Source: Terrimonas pollutisoli (GTDB lineage Bacteria > Bacteroidota > Bacteroidia > Chitinophagales > Chitinophagaceae). Taken from it: a DNA stretch of 64,000 nucleotides. The notes under the pieces are model-generated. The model ran no database searches. It saw only the letters and a program-made list of their open reading frames with translations, and had not been told where the DNA came from. The stretch is taken from the NCBI RefSeq assembly GCF_029360765.1, contig NZ_JARKNA010000004.1, positions 248,001-312,000 of the forward strand. The letters run 5' to 3'. A program made the translations under genes and the position numbers. Positions 1 through 9,589 of the stretch are shown piece after piece; position 1 is the first letter of the stretch; each line of letters begins with the position of its first letter.

Positions 1-978
1 TGGCTGAAACTATACCGCACCTGGCAGGATGGGTCCTACTGGTCGAGCGGATGGGGAACCGGGATGGATAATCAGCCACGGGTGCCGAAACAGTACAACC
101 CGATTTATTCGAATGGACACATGACCTGGCTTGATACCTGTTTACAACAATTGTTTATCGGTAAGATCCTGGTAGATTTTGGTTTTTATACAGAAAGATG
201 GCAGGAGATTGAAGACATCGAAGAAGAAACAAAATTTCTTAGAAAATATATCCGGGAAAAATTGTGGGATCCAAAGACATCCTTTTTTTATGATCGTTAT
301 GCAGATGGCTCCAAAGGAACTTTGAAAAGTATAGGGGCGTATTGGGCGCTATGGACAGATATACTTATGCCAGAAGAACTCCAACGTTTTGTCGCACATT
401 TAAAAGATCCAAAAACTTTTGCAAGAAAACATCCCATTCCATCCATGCCTGCCGATCATGAGAAATACCAGGCAGACGGACGTTATTGGCAGGGAGGTGT
501 GTGGGCTCCTGCAAATTATATGGTCATAACAGGATTGAAGAAGAAAAACTTCGGCGCAATGGCCTTCGATCTGGCTATCAAACATCATCAGCAAGTAGGG
601 GAAGTGTATAAGAAGGAGAAGACTTTTTTTGAATATTATGCTCCCGAATCTGCTGCTCCTGGTTTTTTGGCCCGCCCGGATTTCATCGGCTGGACCGGGC
701 TTGTTCCTATTTCCATTTTAATTGAATCTATTTTTGGAGTAACAGCCAATATTCAACAACAGTTGATAAAATGGGATATCAATTTGACAGAAGAACATGG
801 CATCGATAAATACCCGGTGGGTAAGGATGGTCTTATTTCATTTCGTTGTGCAAATCGTAGCAATGCAAAACAAAAGCCACAACTGCTGATTGAATCCAAT
901 ATTGCGATAAAGCTGGCCGTATCCTGGGCAGGAGGGACTGACAACATAGACATCAAGCCCGGTACCAATAAATATTAA
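1..978 (+). CDS. MGH1-like/GH63-type glycosidase, 3' part only
   Basis: The reading frame is open from base 1, so the gene starts outside the window and about 325 C-terminal residues are seen. The protein resembles the (alpha/alpha)6-barrel glycosidases of the GH37/GH63/MGH1 type. Recognisable stretches are SGWGTGMDNQPRVP near the start, then a W-x-D segment, YWQGGVWAPANYMVI in the middle and FIGWTGLVPISILIE towards the end. This family hydrolyses alpha-linked sugars, for example trehalose, mannosylglycerate or glucosylated glycans; the substrate cannot be told from this fragment. The last ~60 residues look like a small beta-rich tail. It lies about 10 kb from the pectin locus and there is no sign that it belongs to it. 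Family assignment is fairly secure, specificity is not. Confidence 0.8.
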   Translation, partial: WLKLYRTWQDGSYWSSGWGTGMDNQPRVPKQYNPIYSNGHMTWLDTCLQQLFIGKILVDFGFYTERWQEIEDIEEETKFLRKYIREKLWDPKTSFFYDRYADGSKGTLKSIGAYWALWTDILMPEELQRFVAHLKDPKTFARKHPIPSMPADHEKYQADGRYWQGGVWAPANYMVITGLKKKNFGAMAFDLAIKHHQQVGEVYKKEKTFFEYYAPESAAPGFLARPDFIGWTGLVPISILIESIFGVTANIQQQLIKWDINLTEEHGIDKYPVGKDGLISFRCANRSNAKQKPQLLIESNIAIKLAVSWAGGTDNIDIKPGTNKY

Positions 979-989
979 TAGTATCGGAT

Positions 990-1134
990 CAATGTCGTTT
1001 ACTTAAGGAAACCAGAATTGAACATTGATCCCGATGGCTATCGGGAGAATATTTGAACATTTATTCCTGCTGAAGAAATGTTCAATGCTCAACGCTCAAT
1101 TTTCAATAAAAAGACCTTAAGTAAAACGATATTG
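990..1134. repeat. 145-bp inverted-repeat element (MITE-like or long hairpin)
   Basis: The ends, 990-1008 and 1115-1134, are near-perfect inverted repeats: CAATGTCGTTTACTTAAGG against the complement of CCTTAAGTAAAACGATATTG. Inside lie a second inverted pair (TTGAACATTT 1053-1062, AAATGTTCAA 1076-1085) and the short palindrome CCCGATGGCTATCGGG (1030-1045). No reading frame is present. It fills much of the gene-free stretch 979-1413; the remainder of that stretch shows nothing recognisable. It may be a non-autonomous repeat or a large terminator-like hairpin behind the glycosidase gene. Confidence 0.6.
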
Positions 1135-1413
1135 AATATCGAATAACAATTGCTGTCGAATCATTTTTCAGTAAGATTAGGACAGGGGTACTTGCAAAAA
1201 AGTTCGCGGTTGTAAAGGTTTCTTACAGTGAAAATACTTAGTGTTTAGTCAATTATATTCTACAAATCGGGCGGTCAGTTAATGACGGCCGAATCATAGA
1301 ACACTCTATTTTTTCCGGCTCAGTTTGTTACTTACTTTGTATCGTCATAGCAAGGATAACCTGCCCTGTGAAAAATTCAGACCATGTCCTAAAATCCCTA
1401 TCCGTTGTAAACC

Positions 1414-1848
1414 ATGTTAACTGACACTATCCCGGAAATCCCGCCGGTTGTCAATCAGCCGGCGGACCTCCACGAGTTTACCTCAGGCTTGCTCAACACC
1501 ATTACCACTAAAGCAGTGTTGAACAAAATTAGTTTTATCAATGATGTCCCAGCCCGTTTGCCGCTGGCTACAGACCAGGGTATGTTAACAATGATGTTGG
1601 AGGCGTTGTTGTCAGTAGTTGTTTTTCATGCCAGGGACAATTGTATCCGGTTAACGGCAAAAGCATATGGTCATGTTGTGATGATGTATGTGACCGATCA
1701 TTTGTCCGATACGCCAGCTGTTGAAACAGAGGTCTGCAAGTTGCTACCGGTTGCTGAAAAAATGATGTGTTCGGTAAGTGTGACGAGTATGAGAAAGGAT
1801 TTAACGACGGTGGCGTTTGGGTTTGTGAATTTACCGTTGATGGATTGA
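1414..1848 (+). CDS. small histidine-kinase-like ATPase-fold protein, degenerate
   Basis: 144 residues that follow the outline of a GHKL ATPase domain without its catalytic boxes. An N-terminal helical part is followed by FINDVPARLPLATDQGMLTM, which is where a kinase has its N-box region, then CIRLTAKAYGHVVMMYVTD, where the D-x-G box strand would be, then a final strand TTVAFGFVNLPL. The N, D-x-G-x-G and G-rich motifs are missing, so nucleotide binding or catalysis is unlikely. Similar stand-alone proteins are known to me from Chitinophagaceae, where their role is unknown. The gene stands alone, followed by a clear terminator at 2002-2032. The fold assignment is by pattern recognition only. 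Confidence 0.65.
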   Translation: MLTDTIPEIPPVVNQPADLHEFTSGLLNTITTKAVLNKISFINDVPARLPLATDQGMLTMMLEALLSVVVFHARDNCIRLTAKAYGHVVMMYVTDHLSDTPAVETEVCKLLPVAEKMMCSVSVTSMRKDLTTVAFGFVNLPLMD

Positions 1849-2001
1849 CATATTGCAAATGAAATCAATTAATACCCTATGCAATTCTTTTTATTACAAA
1901 TAATCTACGGCTCCATTCTGCATTGTTCGATTTTTTTGTCCAATATCCGTTTGAGAATACTCATATCAAAGAACAGGTGATCCCTGGTTGGTAGTTTTTA
2001 C

Positions 2002-2032
2002 AAAGGCCGGTTTTTACCGGCTTTTGTTTTTT
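2002..2032 (+). terminator. intrinsic terminator
   Basis: Hairpin GCCGGT (2006-2011), loop TTTT, ACCGGC (2016-2021), followed by TTTTGTTTTTT. It ends transcripts of the kinase-like gene at 1414-1848. The rest of 1849-2146 shows no gene. Confidence 0.8.
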
Positions 2033-2146
2033 ATACAATTTAGTCGACAGGTTAAGTGGGATATAAACCGACGCCTACCCGGATTTTTATAAAATTTTTG
2101 AGGTCCGGTTGAATTTTAAATAGAAAGAAGCAAGTAAGGTCTGAAG

Positions 2147-2332
2147 CTAGTTTTGTCGTTCTTTCGTGTGCATCAAAAAAGAATCGAGCTTTGTTTTCAG
2201 CAAGCTGATATAACGGCGTATTCTCTTTACCTCTTCAAATACAATTCCTTTCTTAATAGCTTCTTTCGCTTTTACCTCTTGCTCGGTTATTTCCTGGCGT
2301 AACTGATTCAAAATTTCTTCATTAGTATCCAT
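2147..2332 (-). CDS. small hypothetical protein, helical
   Basis: 61 residues beginning at an ATG, strongly charged and apparently all helix (EILNQLRQEITEQEVKAKEA and onward), probably a short coiled coil. No family recognised. It is isolated, with no convincing ribosome binding site or promoter, and could be a chance frame, although the composition is protein-like and no longer overlapping frame competes with it. Confidence 0.45.
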   Translation of the reverse strand: MDTNEEILNQLRQEITEQEVKAKEAIKKGIVFEEVKRIRRYISLLKTKLDSFLMHTKERQN

Positions 2333-2968
2333 ATCAATAGATTTTCATATAAAACATCGGAACAATCAAAGAAAGAACTCTGTGATCCCGTCCCTGTAGT
2401 AAGGTTTATTAAAAGTCACAAAAAAAATTACACAAAAAGCGGAAGATTGATGAATGGTTTAACCGGGCAAATCCTGATTTGGTGCCGGTTATTCAAATCG
2501 TCTTCTTAATTAAGTATAAACAATTAATAGAAAAACAAATACCGAAGGCATTCACGTATATGCCCGGCAATTACCGGATGTAATCGGGTTATAAGATGGG
2601 GACATGATCCGGAAATATCTGATCCTGTTTTATTTGCACTGCTGGTTTTTTTTCTGAAAAGCGAATGGGCATCTTTTTTGTCGCTTTGGTTAATAAACAG
2701 TAGCATGTATCATCAAAAACTTGACACCGCCCGTCATCCCTGACACATGAAGCATTTAACCAGTTCAGGTTTGTTCCGATGCTGGAAGGAACCACAGGAT
2801 AGCAAATCATAGCTTTCAATAATCGGTTAATGTATGGATTATGGACGTGGACAATAAAGTAAAAAGCTTTTCGCTTAAAAGCTCTGCTGATTCGGATCAG
2901 TCATTGTATCCGCTGTAGGAAGAACCGGATTGTTATAAAATGCCCGAAACATATCCGTTCGGGTATTA
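2333..2968. other. 636-bp stretch without a convincing gene
   Basis: Short minus-strand frames here (60-76 codons) have unlikely composition and overlap each other. A weak inverted repeat AACCGG...CCGGTT lies around 2459-2493. Nothing else is recognised. Confidence 0.5.
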
Positions 2969-3592
2969 ATGAAGAAGGACATGCAAAGAACCAGTTATTA
3001 TATCATCAACGGGATTACGGTTTATCGAATTGTGGCGTCGATATTGCTTCTTTATTTCATTATCTCGGATAAACCCAATTTTTTTAAATGGTTTCTGGCA
3101 GTCAGTTTTTTTACCGACGCAATTGATGGTTTCCTGGCCCGTCGTTATCATGTTGTCAGTGCAATGGGAGCAAAGATTGATTCGATCGGGGATGATCTTA
3201 CTGTTTTAATGGGTGTCATCGGACTTTTTGTATTTAAATGGGATTTTATCAGTAGTCAATATGTTTGGCTGATTGCCATTTTTATGTTATTTCTTATCCA
3301 GGTTATTTCAGCATTCATCCGCTATGGCGCTTTAACAAGTTTTCATACCTACCTGGCCAAATTTGCTGCTGTCGTACAGGGTACATTTTTAATTCTCGCA
3401 TTTTTTTTAAAAGAGCCATTGCATACGCTTTATTATCTTGCCATTGCAGTTACAGCCCTGGACTTGCTGGAAGAAATTGCCATTACCTGGTTTCTTCCTG
3501 AAAACAAAGAAAATGTGAAGGGTTTATATTGGTTGGTAAAACAGAGGAGGGCTCTGGTGTTTCTTCCCTTTATCGCGGTTTCAATTGTTTGA
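2969..3592 (+). CDS. CDP-alcohol phosphatidyltransferase family membrane protein
   Basis: 207 residues with about six hydrophobic segments. The complete CDP-alcohol transferase signature D-G-x2-A-R-x8-G-x3-D-x3-D is present: D50 and D53-G54, A57-R58, G67, D71 and D75 (DAIDGFLARRYHVVSAMGAK, then IDSIGDD). These aspartates bind the divalent metals and the CDP moiety. Family members transfer a phosphatidyl or related group from a CDP-activated donor to an alcohol in the inner membrane (phosphatidylglycerophosphate, phosphatidylserine or inositol-phosphate type lipids). Which alcohol is used cannot be read from the sequence. It converges on the methyltransferase gene downstream. Confidence 0.85.
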   Translation: MKKDMQRTSYYIINGITVYRIVASILLLYFIISDKPNFFKWFLAVSFFTDAIDGFLARRYHVVSAMGAKIDSIGDDLTVLMGVIGLFVFKWDFISSQYVWLIAIFMLFLIQVISAFIRYGALTSFHTYLAKFAAVVQGTFLILAFFLKEPLHTLYYLAIAVTALDLLEEIAITWFLPENKENVKGLYWLVKQRRALVFLPFIAVSIV

Positions 3593-3662
3593 AAAAAATC
3601 AGCATTGATAAATGTGGTCTGTAATAGTTTAAAATTAATATGGCTGTGACAATCCGTGCCAT

Positions 3663-4739
3663 TCAGAGAGGATTACTCAGGGACAGCCCCGAAAGATAAG
3701 CAGCGTTCATATTTTTTTGTTGAATAAACACTTTGATTTTGGTTCCAATATTCCATAACAGAGCTTTTATTGCATCAACAGCGTCACGACTATTTAATTT
3801 TAACGATCGTAGGTTGCCGATACCCAAACCCGATAAAAAATGAGCCTGTGATGTAAAGCCGAGTGGCAGCAAGTTAAATTTGGCACCCCATAATTTCAGC
3901 GCAGAGAAATTAATGTGGGCAGTAATATCCTGCTTACCTATATTTTGATATGGGCAATAGTTTCGCTTGTGTTCATGATAGCAAATCATATTACCGGATT
4001 TTCTGTATGGTTGATATAATTCATCAGATGTATAGCCATAGTCAATTGTCAATACGAATCCCTTGCGCATTTTTGCCGAGATTGTTTTCATCCAATGAAT
4101 AGCTTGCAGGTTAATTTCGGTTCGCAGGCCAAATGGCAACTGTACATTGAGTTTCTTGAAGTAATCGGCCAGGATCTTGCTTGCCGGGTGTAATACTTCT
4201 GTGAAGCAGCTATCCTTATAGCTAACCATGATTTCCATAAGTTGATTTTCCATCAGCACCTGGTGTACGGAAAAATTATCGACTAACTCGTTAGATAAAA
4301 AACAGCCCTCAAACTGGTCTATTTCCTCAAGCGATTCGTGCCAACTCATTTTTTCATGAAATTCAGCCAATACTGTCCTCGCATGCATAAGATTCTTTTC
4401 TACAAATACATATCGAAGATTTTTATACAATGATTTATTTTCTTTTAATGCGTGAAGGATATCACTGCAGAGTTTGCCCGATCCGCCACCCATTTCTACA
4501 ATGGTAAAAGGTTGTTTGCCCAGGGCAATCCACATCTCTGCTATTTGTCGTGCAATCATTTGGCCAAACACTTCACTTATACAAGGACTTGTGTAATAGT
4601 CGCCAGGTGTGCCAATCCTGGGAGTGGGAGAGGTATAGTAACCCATCCCCGGATAATAGAGACACATTTCCATAAATTTTCTGAAGCCAATCGGGCCTTT
4701 TTTCCCGATTTCGTGGACAATTGTTTCCTCCAGGGACAT
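3663..4739 (-). CDS. MidA/NDUFAF7-type SAM-dependent methyltransferase
   Basis: 358 residues starting at ATG with MSLEETIVHEIGKKGPIGFR, the usual beginning of this family (COG1565). The SAM-binding loop is VEMGGGSGKL (about 81-90), followed by FLSNELVDNFSVHQV and LTIDYGYTSDELYQ, both family landmarks. The mitochondrial homologue NDUFAF7 methylates an arginine of a complex I subunit; bacterial members are presumed protein arginine methyltransferases, which is inference here. Length is normal for the family. The neighbour upstream on the same strand is a KTSC protein. Confidence 0.88.
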   Translation of the reverse strand: MSLEETIVHEIGKKGPIGFRKFMEMCLYYPGMGYYTSPTPRIGTPGDYYTSPCISEVFGQMIARQIAEMWIALGKQPFTIVEMGGGSGKLCSDILHALKENKSLYKNLRYVFVEKNLMHARTVLAEFHEKMSWHESLEEIDQFEGCFLSNELVDNFSVHQVLMENQLMEIMVSYKDSCFTEVLHPASKILADYFKKLNVQLPFGLRTEINLQAIHWMKTISAKMRKGFVLTIDYGYTSDELYQPYRKSGNMICYHEHKRNYCPYQNIGKQDITAHINFSALKLWGAKFNLLPLGFTSQAHFLSGLGIGNLRSLKLNSRDAVDAIKALLWNIGTKIKVFIQQKNMNAAYLSGLSLSNPL

Positions 4740-4804
4740 GATCGTAATTTATTCGTATTGTCCAATTTTAATGCCTGAGCGGCAAAATACTGGAGTGCTG
4801 TGCT

Positions 4805-5014
4805 TTAATGACGTTTTAATTGTTCATATTCAAAAAGGCCTTTAATATGGGTGTTGAAAAATTTTCCTTTCGAAAAAGCCTGGATCATTTGGGTATACAG
4901 TTCAGCAGGCACTTTTTTATAACGATAAATATTACCGGATGTAAAACGAATGTCCAGGTTCCTGGAAGCAGCATTGTATTTTATATCGGAAATGACGCTT
5001 GAGGGCATATCCAT
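4805..5014 (-). CDS. KTSC domain protein
   Basis: About 69 residues, MDMPSSVISDIKYNAASRNL onward. The order S-x2-I-x2-I-x-Y, L-x-I-x-F-x-S-G-x-I-Y-x-Y, V-P, then F-x-S-x-G-x-F-x-N-x-I matches the KTSC domain, a small beta-rich domain also found at the C-terminus of some lysyl-tRNA synthetases. Function is unknown. A TTG two codons earlier (5020) could be used, but the ATG at 5014 is the better start. Confidence 0.75.
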   Translation of the reverse strand: MDMPSSVISDIKYNAASRNLDIRFTSGNIYRYKKVPAELYTQMIQAFSKGKFFNTHIKGLFEYEQLKRH

Positions 5015-5088
5015 CAGCAATAAAATTTATACCATTTTTGCCAAGATTGGCTAAGCTTTTGCGGCTTATTTTTTCTAAGTCCTGGTAA

Positions 5089-5619
5089 ATGATCACCTAT
5101 CCTGTCATATCATTTCAGACTGATATTGACGATAAATCAATGGGGGTGGATGTTTTAACGCAAGTGCTGGACCGTGGTCAATTCAGGTTTTATGTCAAAT
5201 TCGGGAACGGCCAGGAGGATATTTATGTGCATGATGCTATTCACAATAGCTGGTTCAGTGAACATAATGAGGATTGCGAGCAAGCCTGCTTCAAAGCTGT
5301 TAAGGACGACCTGGTAACGCTTGAATATTATCCTGTTTTTAAAAAATACCTGGTGCACCGGAAGAATATAAATGGTGAGCCTGTAAATATTTGGGTATTT
5401 GAATCGCAGCGGGAAAAAGATGTTATTATCTATACGGTATATTTCAAAGGGGACTATCAATTTGATTTAAAAAAGCATAGGGGAGCATGGCACGGCGAAT
5501 CGGTTAAAAAAGGCAAGGCTGTCGTTGATCCGCACCTGGTAAAGGAAATCGGAAAACTTATTGACAATTCCATTTATGATACCGATTTGTGGAGAAGCCA
5601 CGCCCATTTCATTCGTTGA
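5089..5619 (+). CDS. hypothetical protein
   Basis: 176 residues from an ATG, soluble, without signal peptide or membrane segment. It is rich in aromatic and charged residues and looks alpha/beta (RFYVKFGNGQEDIYVHDAIH, then VIIYTVYFKGDYQFDLKKH). No family is recognised. It stands alone between divergent and convergent neighbours. Composition and length argue that it is real. Confidence 0.6.
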   Translation: MITYPVISFQTDIDDKSMGVDVLTQVLDRGQFRFYVKFGNGQEDIYVHDAIHNSWFSEHNEDCEQACFKAVKDDLVTLEYYPVFKKYLVHRKNINGEPVNIWVFESQREKDVIIYTVYFKGDYQFDLKKHRGAWHGESVKKGKAVVDPHLVKEIGKLIDNSIYDTDLWRSHAHFIR

Positions 5620-5804
5620 TAGATTAAAATTATTTTCTCTATATAGAGTGGATAACTTCGGGCAATGATAAAATTATTCCACGCTTATGAAAAAGGGGTG
5701 GACAATGGTCTACATGTCGTTGGTTTGTAAATGTTGCTGTTTGTTCTGGGTTGTACATTTTTTAAAATGCCTATAATACATAGTACGGAATGTTGTACGC
5801 AGAT

Positions 5805-6455
5805 TTAATAATTAGCCATTCTCCATTCTAAGTCTATATTCTCCAAATCTGCATCTGGATAATTTATTTCTTTTTTGCTTAACTCCCTTTTAGTTGGGTC
5901 AAGAATAAGCCAAAGTGTTTCGTCAATTTCAGAAAGATTATTGTTGATTATTTCTTTAAGTTGCCGTTGCAGATAAAAGCTATAATGTAGTCCGGCTGAA
6001 AAACCTTCCAACATTCCATCATTAGGATAAGTTATTTTATATATCTCTTGTCTGAAATTAAGCAGGTCATTAAACAGCCAGCCAATATCTACGGGCTTTT
6101 GATGGATATATTCTGTGAGGTCTGGATACAAAGAAGTAATTCTTGTTGCAATTTTCTCAGACAGTTCTTTGTTTGCCACTTTTTCTCTGTCGTAAAGAAA
6201 TTCTCCATTTAGCAAATATTCAAGATTTGTCAACTTGTTTAGGTGTTTCGCTCTGTCCAGCTTGTCCTTATTACCAGTAAAAGAGTACTTTATTTGAACA
6301 AGAGGGTTTACGTATTTCTTTGTAAGTCCGAATGCTTCTTGTAGCGCTTCAATCTGTGAAAGTCTAATCTTTGCGGGGATAGAATTTTTTCTGTTTGGCG
6401 ACAACCACAAATAGTTGTAGTCTAAAATTTTGTTCAATAAATCTTTTGCTGTCAT
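5805..6455 (-). CDS. hypothetical protein, AT-rich accessory gene
   Basis: About 216 residues from the ATG at 6455 (MTAKDLLNKILDYNYLWLSP). AGGA precedes this ATG by about eleven bases, which favours it over an in-frame TTG at 6482. The protein is helical and soluble, with many Lys, Asn, Leu and Ile codons. The gene is visibly more AT-rich than its neighbours, so it may have been acquired. No domain is recognised. Confidence 0.6.
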   Translation of the reverse strand: MTAKDLLNKILDYNYLWLSPNRKNSIPAKIRLSQIEALQEAFGLTKKYVNPLVQIKYSFTGNKDKLDRAKHLNKLTNLEYLLNGEFLYDREKVANKELSEKIATRITSLYPDLTEYIHQKPVDIGWLFNDLLNFRQEIYKITYPNDGMLEGFSAGLHYSFYLQRQLKEIINNNLSEIDETLWLILDPTKRELSKKEINYPDADLENIDLEWRMANY

Positions 6456-6629
6456 GGTTGAAGTGTTCCTGAAATTTGCCAACGTACTGTATTGATGTAT
6501 TAGATGCTATTGCACTAAAAATACAAATTATTAAGCAGGGAGATAGAAAGGGAATGCAAGATTTAATAGATAGTCAAACTTATGTGGTGATAGTTTCACT
6601 ACTTTTATTTTAAGTATATAAATGAAACA

Positions 6630-7577
6630 ATGAAGATTGTAGTTACTGATGGTTATACCCTGAACCCGGGTGATTTAAGCTGGGACAGCATTGCAGCTTG
6701 CGGTGAGCTGGTTGTTTATGACAGAACCCCGCCGGCAGAATTTATGGATAGGTGCACAGATGCGGAAATTATTCTGACCAATAAAGTAGCGATGAATAAA
6801 GAAGCCATTGAACAATGTAAAAAGCTTCAATTGATCAGTGTGCTGGCAACTGGTTATAATGTCATTGATGTCAAAGCTGCCAGCGACCGAAAAATAATTG
6901 TTTGTAATGTGCCTGCCTATGGTACCGACTCCGTAGCGCAACATTGTTTTGCTTTGTTGCTGGAACTGACGAACCGGGTGGGACAACATGCATGGTCTGT
7001 CGCTAAAGGTGATTGGCAGCAGTCGCCGGACTGGTGCTATAGCGTGGCGCCGATTATGGAATTGGCCGGTAAGACCGTAGGGATTGTTGGCTTTGGCCAT
7101 ATAGGGCAGCAGGTAGCCCGCGTTGCCAATGCATTCGGGATGCAGGTTATCTATCATCGGTTGAATGATAAACCCACTACGCTGGGCCGATACGTGGATT
7201 TACCAACCCTATTTGCCAGCAGTGATATTATAACATTACATTGCCCGCTGACGACCGGCAATCATCAATTCGTAAATAAGGACTTATTGCAGCGCATGAA
7301 ACGATCGGCTTATCTTGTCAATACGGCCCGCGGGCCTTTGATTCATGAACAGGATCTCGCTGATGCATTGAATAATGATCAAATAGCCGGCGCCGCCCTG
7401 GATGTTTTATCTACTGAACCGCCACAGGAAGGCAATCCTTTATTGAAGGCGAAGAATTGCATTATTACGCCGCACAATGCATGGATGAGCAAAGAAGCGA
7501 GAGCCAGGATCCTGCATATTACCCGGAATAATGTAGTGGCTTTTTTAGAGGGTCAGCCTGTCAACCGGGTAAACTGA
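6630..7577 (+). CDS. D-2-hydroxyacid dehydrogenase, glycerate dehydrogenase type
   Basis: 315 residues with the two-domain layout of NAD-dependent D-2-hydroxyacid dehydrogenases. The NAD loop is GFGHIGQQVA (about 154-163). The substrate arginine lies in NTARGPLI, the catalytic pair partner E in LSTEPP, and the catalytic His in TPHNAW. Family members reduce hydroxypyruvate or glyoxylate, or oxidise D-glycerate; the overall look is closest to glycerate dehydrogenase (HprA-like). It is a single gene with no operon partner, converging on the kinase/response-regulator pair. Confidence 0.85.
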   Translation: MKIVVTDGYTLNPGDLSWDSIAACGELVVYDRTPPAEFMDRCTDAEIILTNKVAMNKEAIEQCKKLQLISVLATGYNVIDVKAASDRKIIVCNVPAYGTDSVAQHCFALLLELTNRVGQHAWSVAKGDWQQSPDWCYSVAPIMELAGKTVGIVGFGHIGQQVARVANAFGMQVIYHRLNDKPTTLGRYVDLPTLFASSDIITLHCPLTTGNHQFVNKDLLQRMKRSAYLVNTARGPLIHEQDLADALNNDQIAGAALDVLSTEPPQEGNPLLKAKNCIITPHNAWMSKEARARILHITRNNVVAFLEGQPVNRVN

Positions 7578-7656
7578 GATTGGAAAGACAGGGATCTGTT
7601 TTGACAATAAGATCAATTCAGCCAGCATCTTTTATTCCGGGCAATGTACCGGGGCC

Positions 7657-9114
7657 TTACGAGTTATCGTTGTCGCTCAACGGTACGCCTACACTTACCG
7701 TTGTCCCTTTTCCGGCTTCACTTTTAATCGTCACCTGGCCATTCATAATATAAGCCCGTTCCCGCATACCCAATAATCCGAGGGACTTCAACACCGTTGA
7801 AGTGTCGAACCCCTTCCCGTTGTCTTCAACTGTCAGCGTCAGCATATCCTTCAAATAGGAGAGGGTTGTGGTCACTTTTGTCGCTTCGGCATGTCTTGCG
7901 ACATTCGTCAATGCTTCCTGGTAAATCCGGAATACACCGATGGCCACAGATGGATCGATATCTATTTCCTGTTCGGGGTGAATCACTTCTACTTCCACAT
8001 CGTATCGCTTATGAAATTCCCGGCTTTGCCACTGAAGGCCTTCGATCAAACCAAAATCATCCAGCACACTGGGTCGGAGATCGGAGGCAATCTTTTTTAC
8101 TGAGCGCATGGCATCATCTAACAAGGCGGCCATTTCATCCATGCGTTGCCGGACTGATGCCTGGTTTTTATCACTATGGTTTCGCAGCCAGGACAGGTCC
8201 ATCTTTAAACCTGTCAGCATTTGCCCTAACTGGTCATGTACTTCCCTTGCGATACGTGCCTGTTCATCTTCACGTATTCGCTCCAGATGTCCCGATACTG
8301 TCAACAACTCTTCATTCAATTGTTTTAACACCAGTGCTGATTGTTTGCTCGCTGAAATATCAATCCCCACGCCAAGCAAACAAGACTTTTCTTCAAAAGT
8401 TACTACCCGGCTGGTAAAATAATAATGTATCCGCCTGCCATCTCTACGAATCAGCAAGGCTTCCGTCTCACCATACCCCGTCGCAAAACAACGATGTACA
8501 TATGAATCGATGTTTTCAATAAAAAGGTTTAGGGTGAGGTTGTTTATTTCATCATTATCATAACCGGTAATGAATTCTAAATTCCGGTTCCATCGTAAAA
8601 AATTGCCATACCGGTCACAGAGAAAAAATATACCTGGTAAGCTATTGACAATCGAGATTGACAATTCTTTTTCTTTCTCTCTTTCCTTTTCCGCCAATTC
8701 TTTTTCATACCGGCTTCTTTTTTTCTCAATGGCGCTTTTCAAGGCTGCGGGGAGCCGTGTAAGATTGGTCTTTAAAATATAATCATCGGCGCCCTGCTGA
8801 ATGATATTTACCGCAAATTCTTCCGACACCGTGCCGGTTACAAGGATAAAGGCTACATGCGGGTTGGTTTTCTGAATGAGCTTCAGTGCTTCCATGGAAC
8901 TGTACTGCGGCAGCGCATTATCGGCCAGCACCGCATGATAACCCTGACTTTTCATCGCTGCTAAAAACTCTGCTTCATCACCCGCTACAACAGCGCTAAA
9001 TTGGAGACCGGCCCGTTTCAGCAAGGTCTGTATCAGGTCAGCATCTGCCGGGTTATCTTCCAGTAATAATAATTTCAGTTCAGTATTCATTGATAAGGTT
9101 GATTGATCAGGCAT
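7657..9114 (-). CDS. REC-PAS sensor histidine kinase (HisKA_3/NarX type)
   Basis: 485 residues. An N-terminal receiver domain (about 12-130) carries the acidic pocket ED at 19-20 and the phosphoacceptor D65 in [13 protein letters not shown] domain follows (about 150-260, [20 protein letters not shown]). A HisKA_3 dimerisation segment has the phospho-His in [13 protein letters not shown]. The ATPase domain has its N-box at [12 protein letters not shown], then VEDNGKGFD and LLGMRERA. There is no membrane segment, so it is cytoplasmic and probably takes phosphate or signals through its own receiver. Its start codon overlaps the stop of the upstream response regulator by 8 bp, so the two are translationally coupled. 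Confidence 0.92.
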   Translation of the reverse strand: MPDQSTLSMNTELKLLLLEDNPADADLIQTLLKRAGLQFSAVVAGDEAEFLAAMKSQGYHAVLADNALPQYSSMEALKLIQKTNPHVAFILVTGTVSEEFAVNIIQQGADDYILKTNLTRLPAALKSAIEKKRSRYEKELAEKEREKEKELSISIVNSLPGIFFLCDRYGNFLRWNRNLEFITGYDNDEINNLTLNLFIENIDSYVHRCFATGYGETEALLIRRDGRRIHYYFTSRVVTFEEKSCLLGVGIDISASKQSALVLKQLNEELLTVSGHLERIREDEQARIAREVHDQLGQMLTGLKMDLSWLRNHSDKNQASVRQRMDEMAALLDDAMRSVKKIASDLRPSVLDDFGLIEGLQWQSREFHKRYDVEVEVIHPEQEIDIDPSVAIGVFRIYQEALTNVARHAEATKVTTTLSYLKDMLTLTVEDNGKGFDTSTVLKSLGLLGMRERAYIMNGQVTIKSEAGKGTTVSVGVPLSDNDNS

Positions 9115-9553
9115 TTGGACTTTGGTTAAGAATCATCCAATATAATCCGAGGTCCGCCACTGCTTTACTAAAAGATTCAAAATTGACGGGCTTCACGATA
9201 TAACTGTTTACGCCCAGTTTATAGCTCTCGATGATATCTTTTTCCTCTTGTGAAGAAGTCAGGATCGTTACCGGAATGCTCTGAGTTTTTGGATCATTTT
9301 TGATTTGACGAAGTATCTCCAATCCATCCACCTTGGGGAGTTTGAGATCAAGAATGATCAGCTTTGGATTGGGAGAGGATTCACGGTCGGCATATACACC
9401 ATTGGCAAAAATAAAATCCAGCGCCTCGGCCCCGTCATCAATATGCTTGAGGGTGTTTGCCAGGTTATGTTTTTTCAGGCTGCGAATGGTCAATTCTGCT
9501 TCATGTGGGTTGTCTTCAATAAATAAAATTTCAATGGGGTTGTAAACATTCAT
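9107..9553 (-). CDS. single-domain response regulator (CheY/Rcp1-like)
   Basis: 148 residues comprising one receiver domain and no output domain. Acidic pocket E13-D14 ([11 protein letters not shown]), phosphoacceptor D69 in [13 protein letters not shown], conserved T/S in [10 protein letters not shown], and conserved lysine in YIVKPVNF. The spacing [20 protein letters not shown] is typical of Rcp1-like regulators paired with phytochrome or PAS kinases. It is the first gene of a two-gene operon with the kinase. A decayed kinase fragment lies just upstream on the same strand, suggesting that its original partner was lost. Confidence 0.92.
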   Translation of the reverse strand: MNVYNPIEILFIEDNPHEAELTIRSLKKHNLANTLKHIDDGAEALDFIFANGVYADRESSPNPKLIILDLKLPKVDGLEILRQIKNDPKTQSIPVTILTSSQEEKDIIESYKLGVNSYIVKPVNFESFSKAVADLGLYWMILNQSPNA

Positions 9554-9589
9554 GCTGGTTGATTTGAATAGGATAAACTAAATTTTTTT

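Noticed and set aside
2524..2819. Two overlapping minus-strand frames of 60 and 76 codons
   Set aside because: They overlap in different frames, have poor composition and no binding site or family match.
7797..8417. 206-codon plus-strand frame inside the kinase gene
   Set aside because: Antisense to well-conserved PAS and ATPase domains; composition is unlike a protein.
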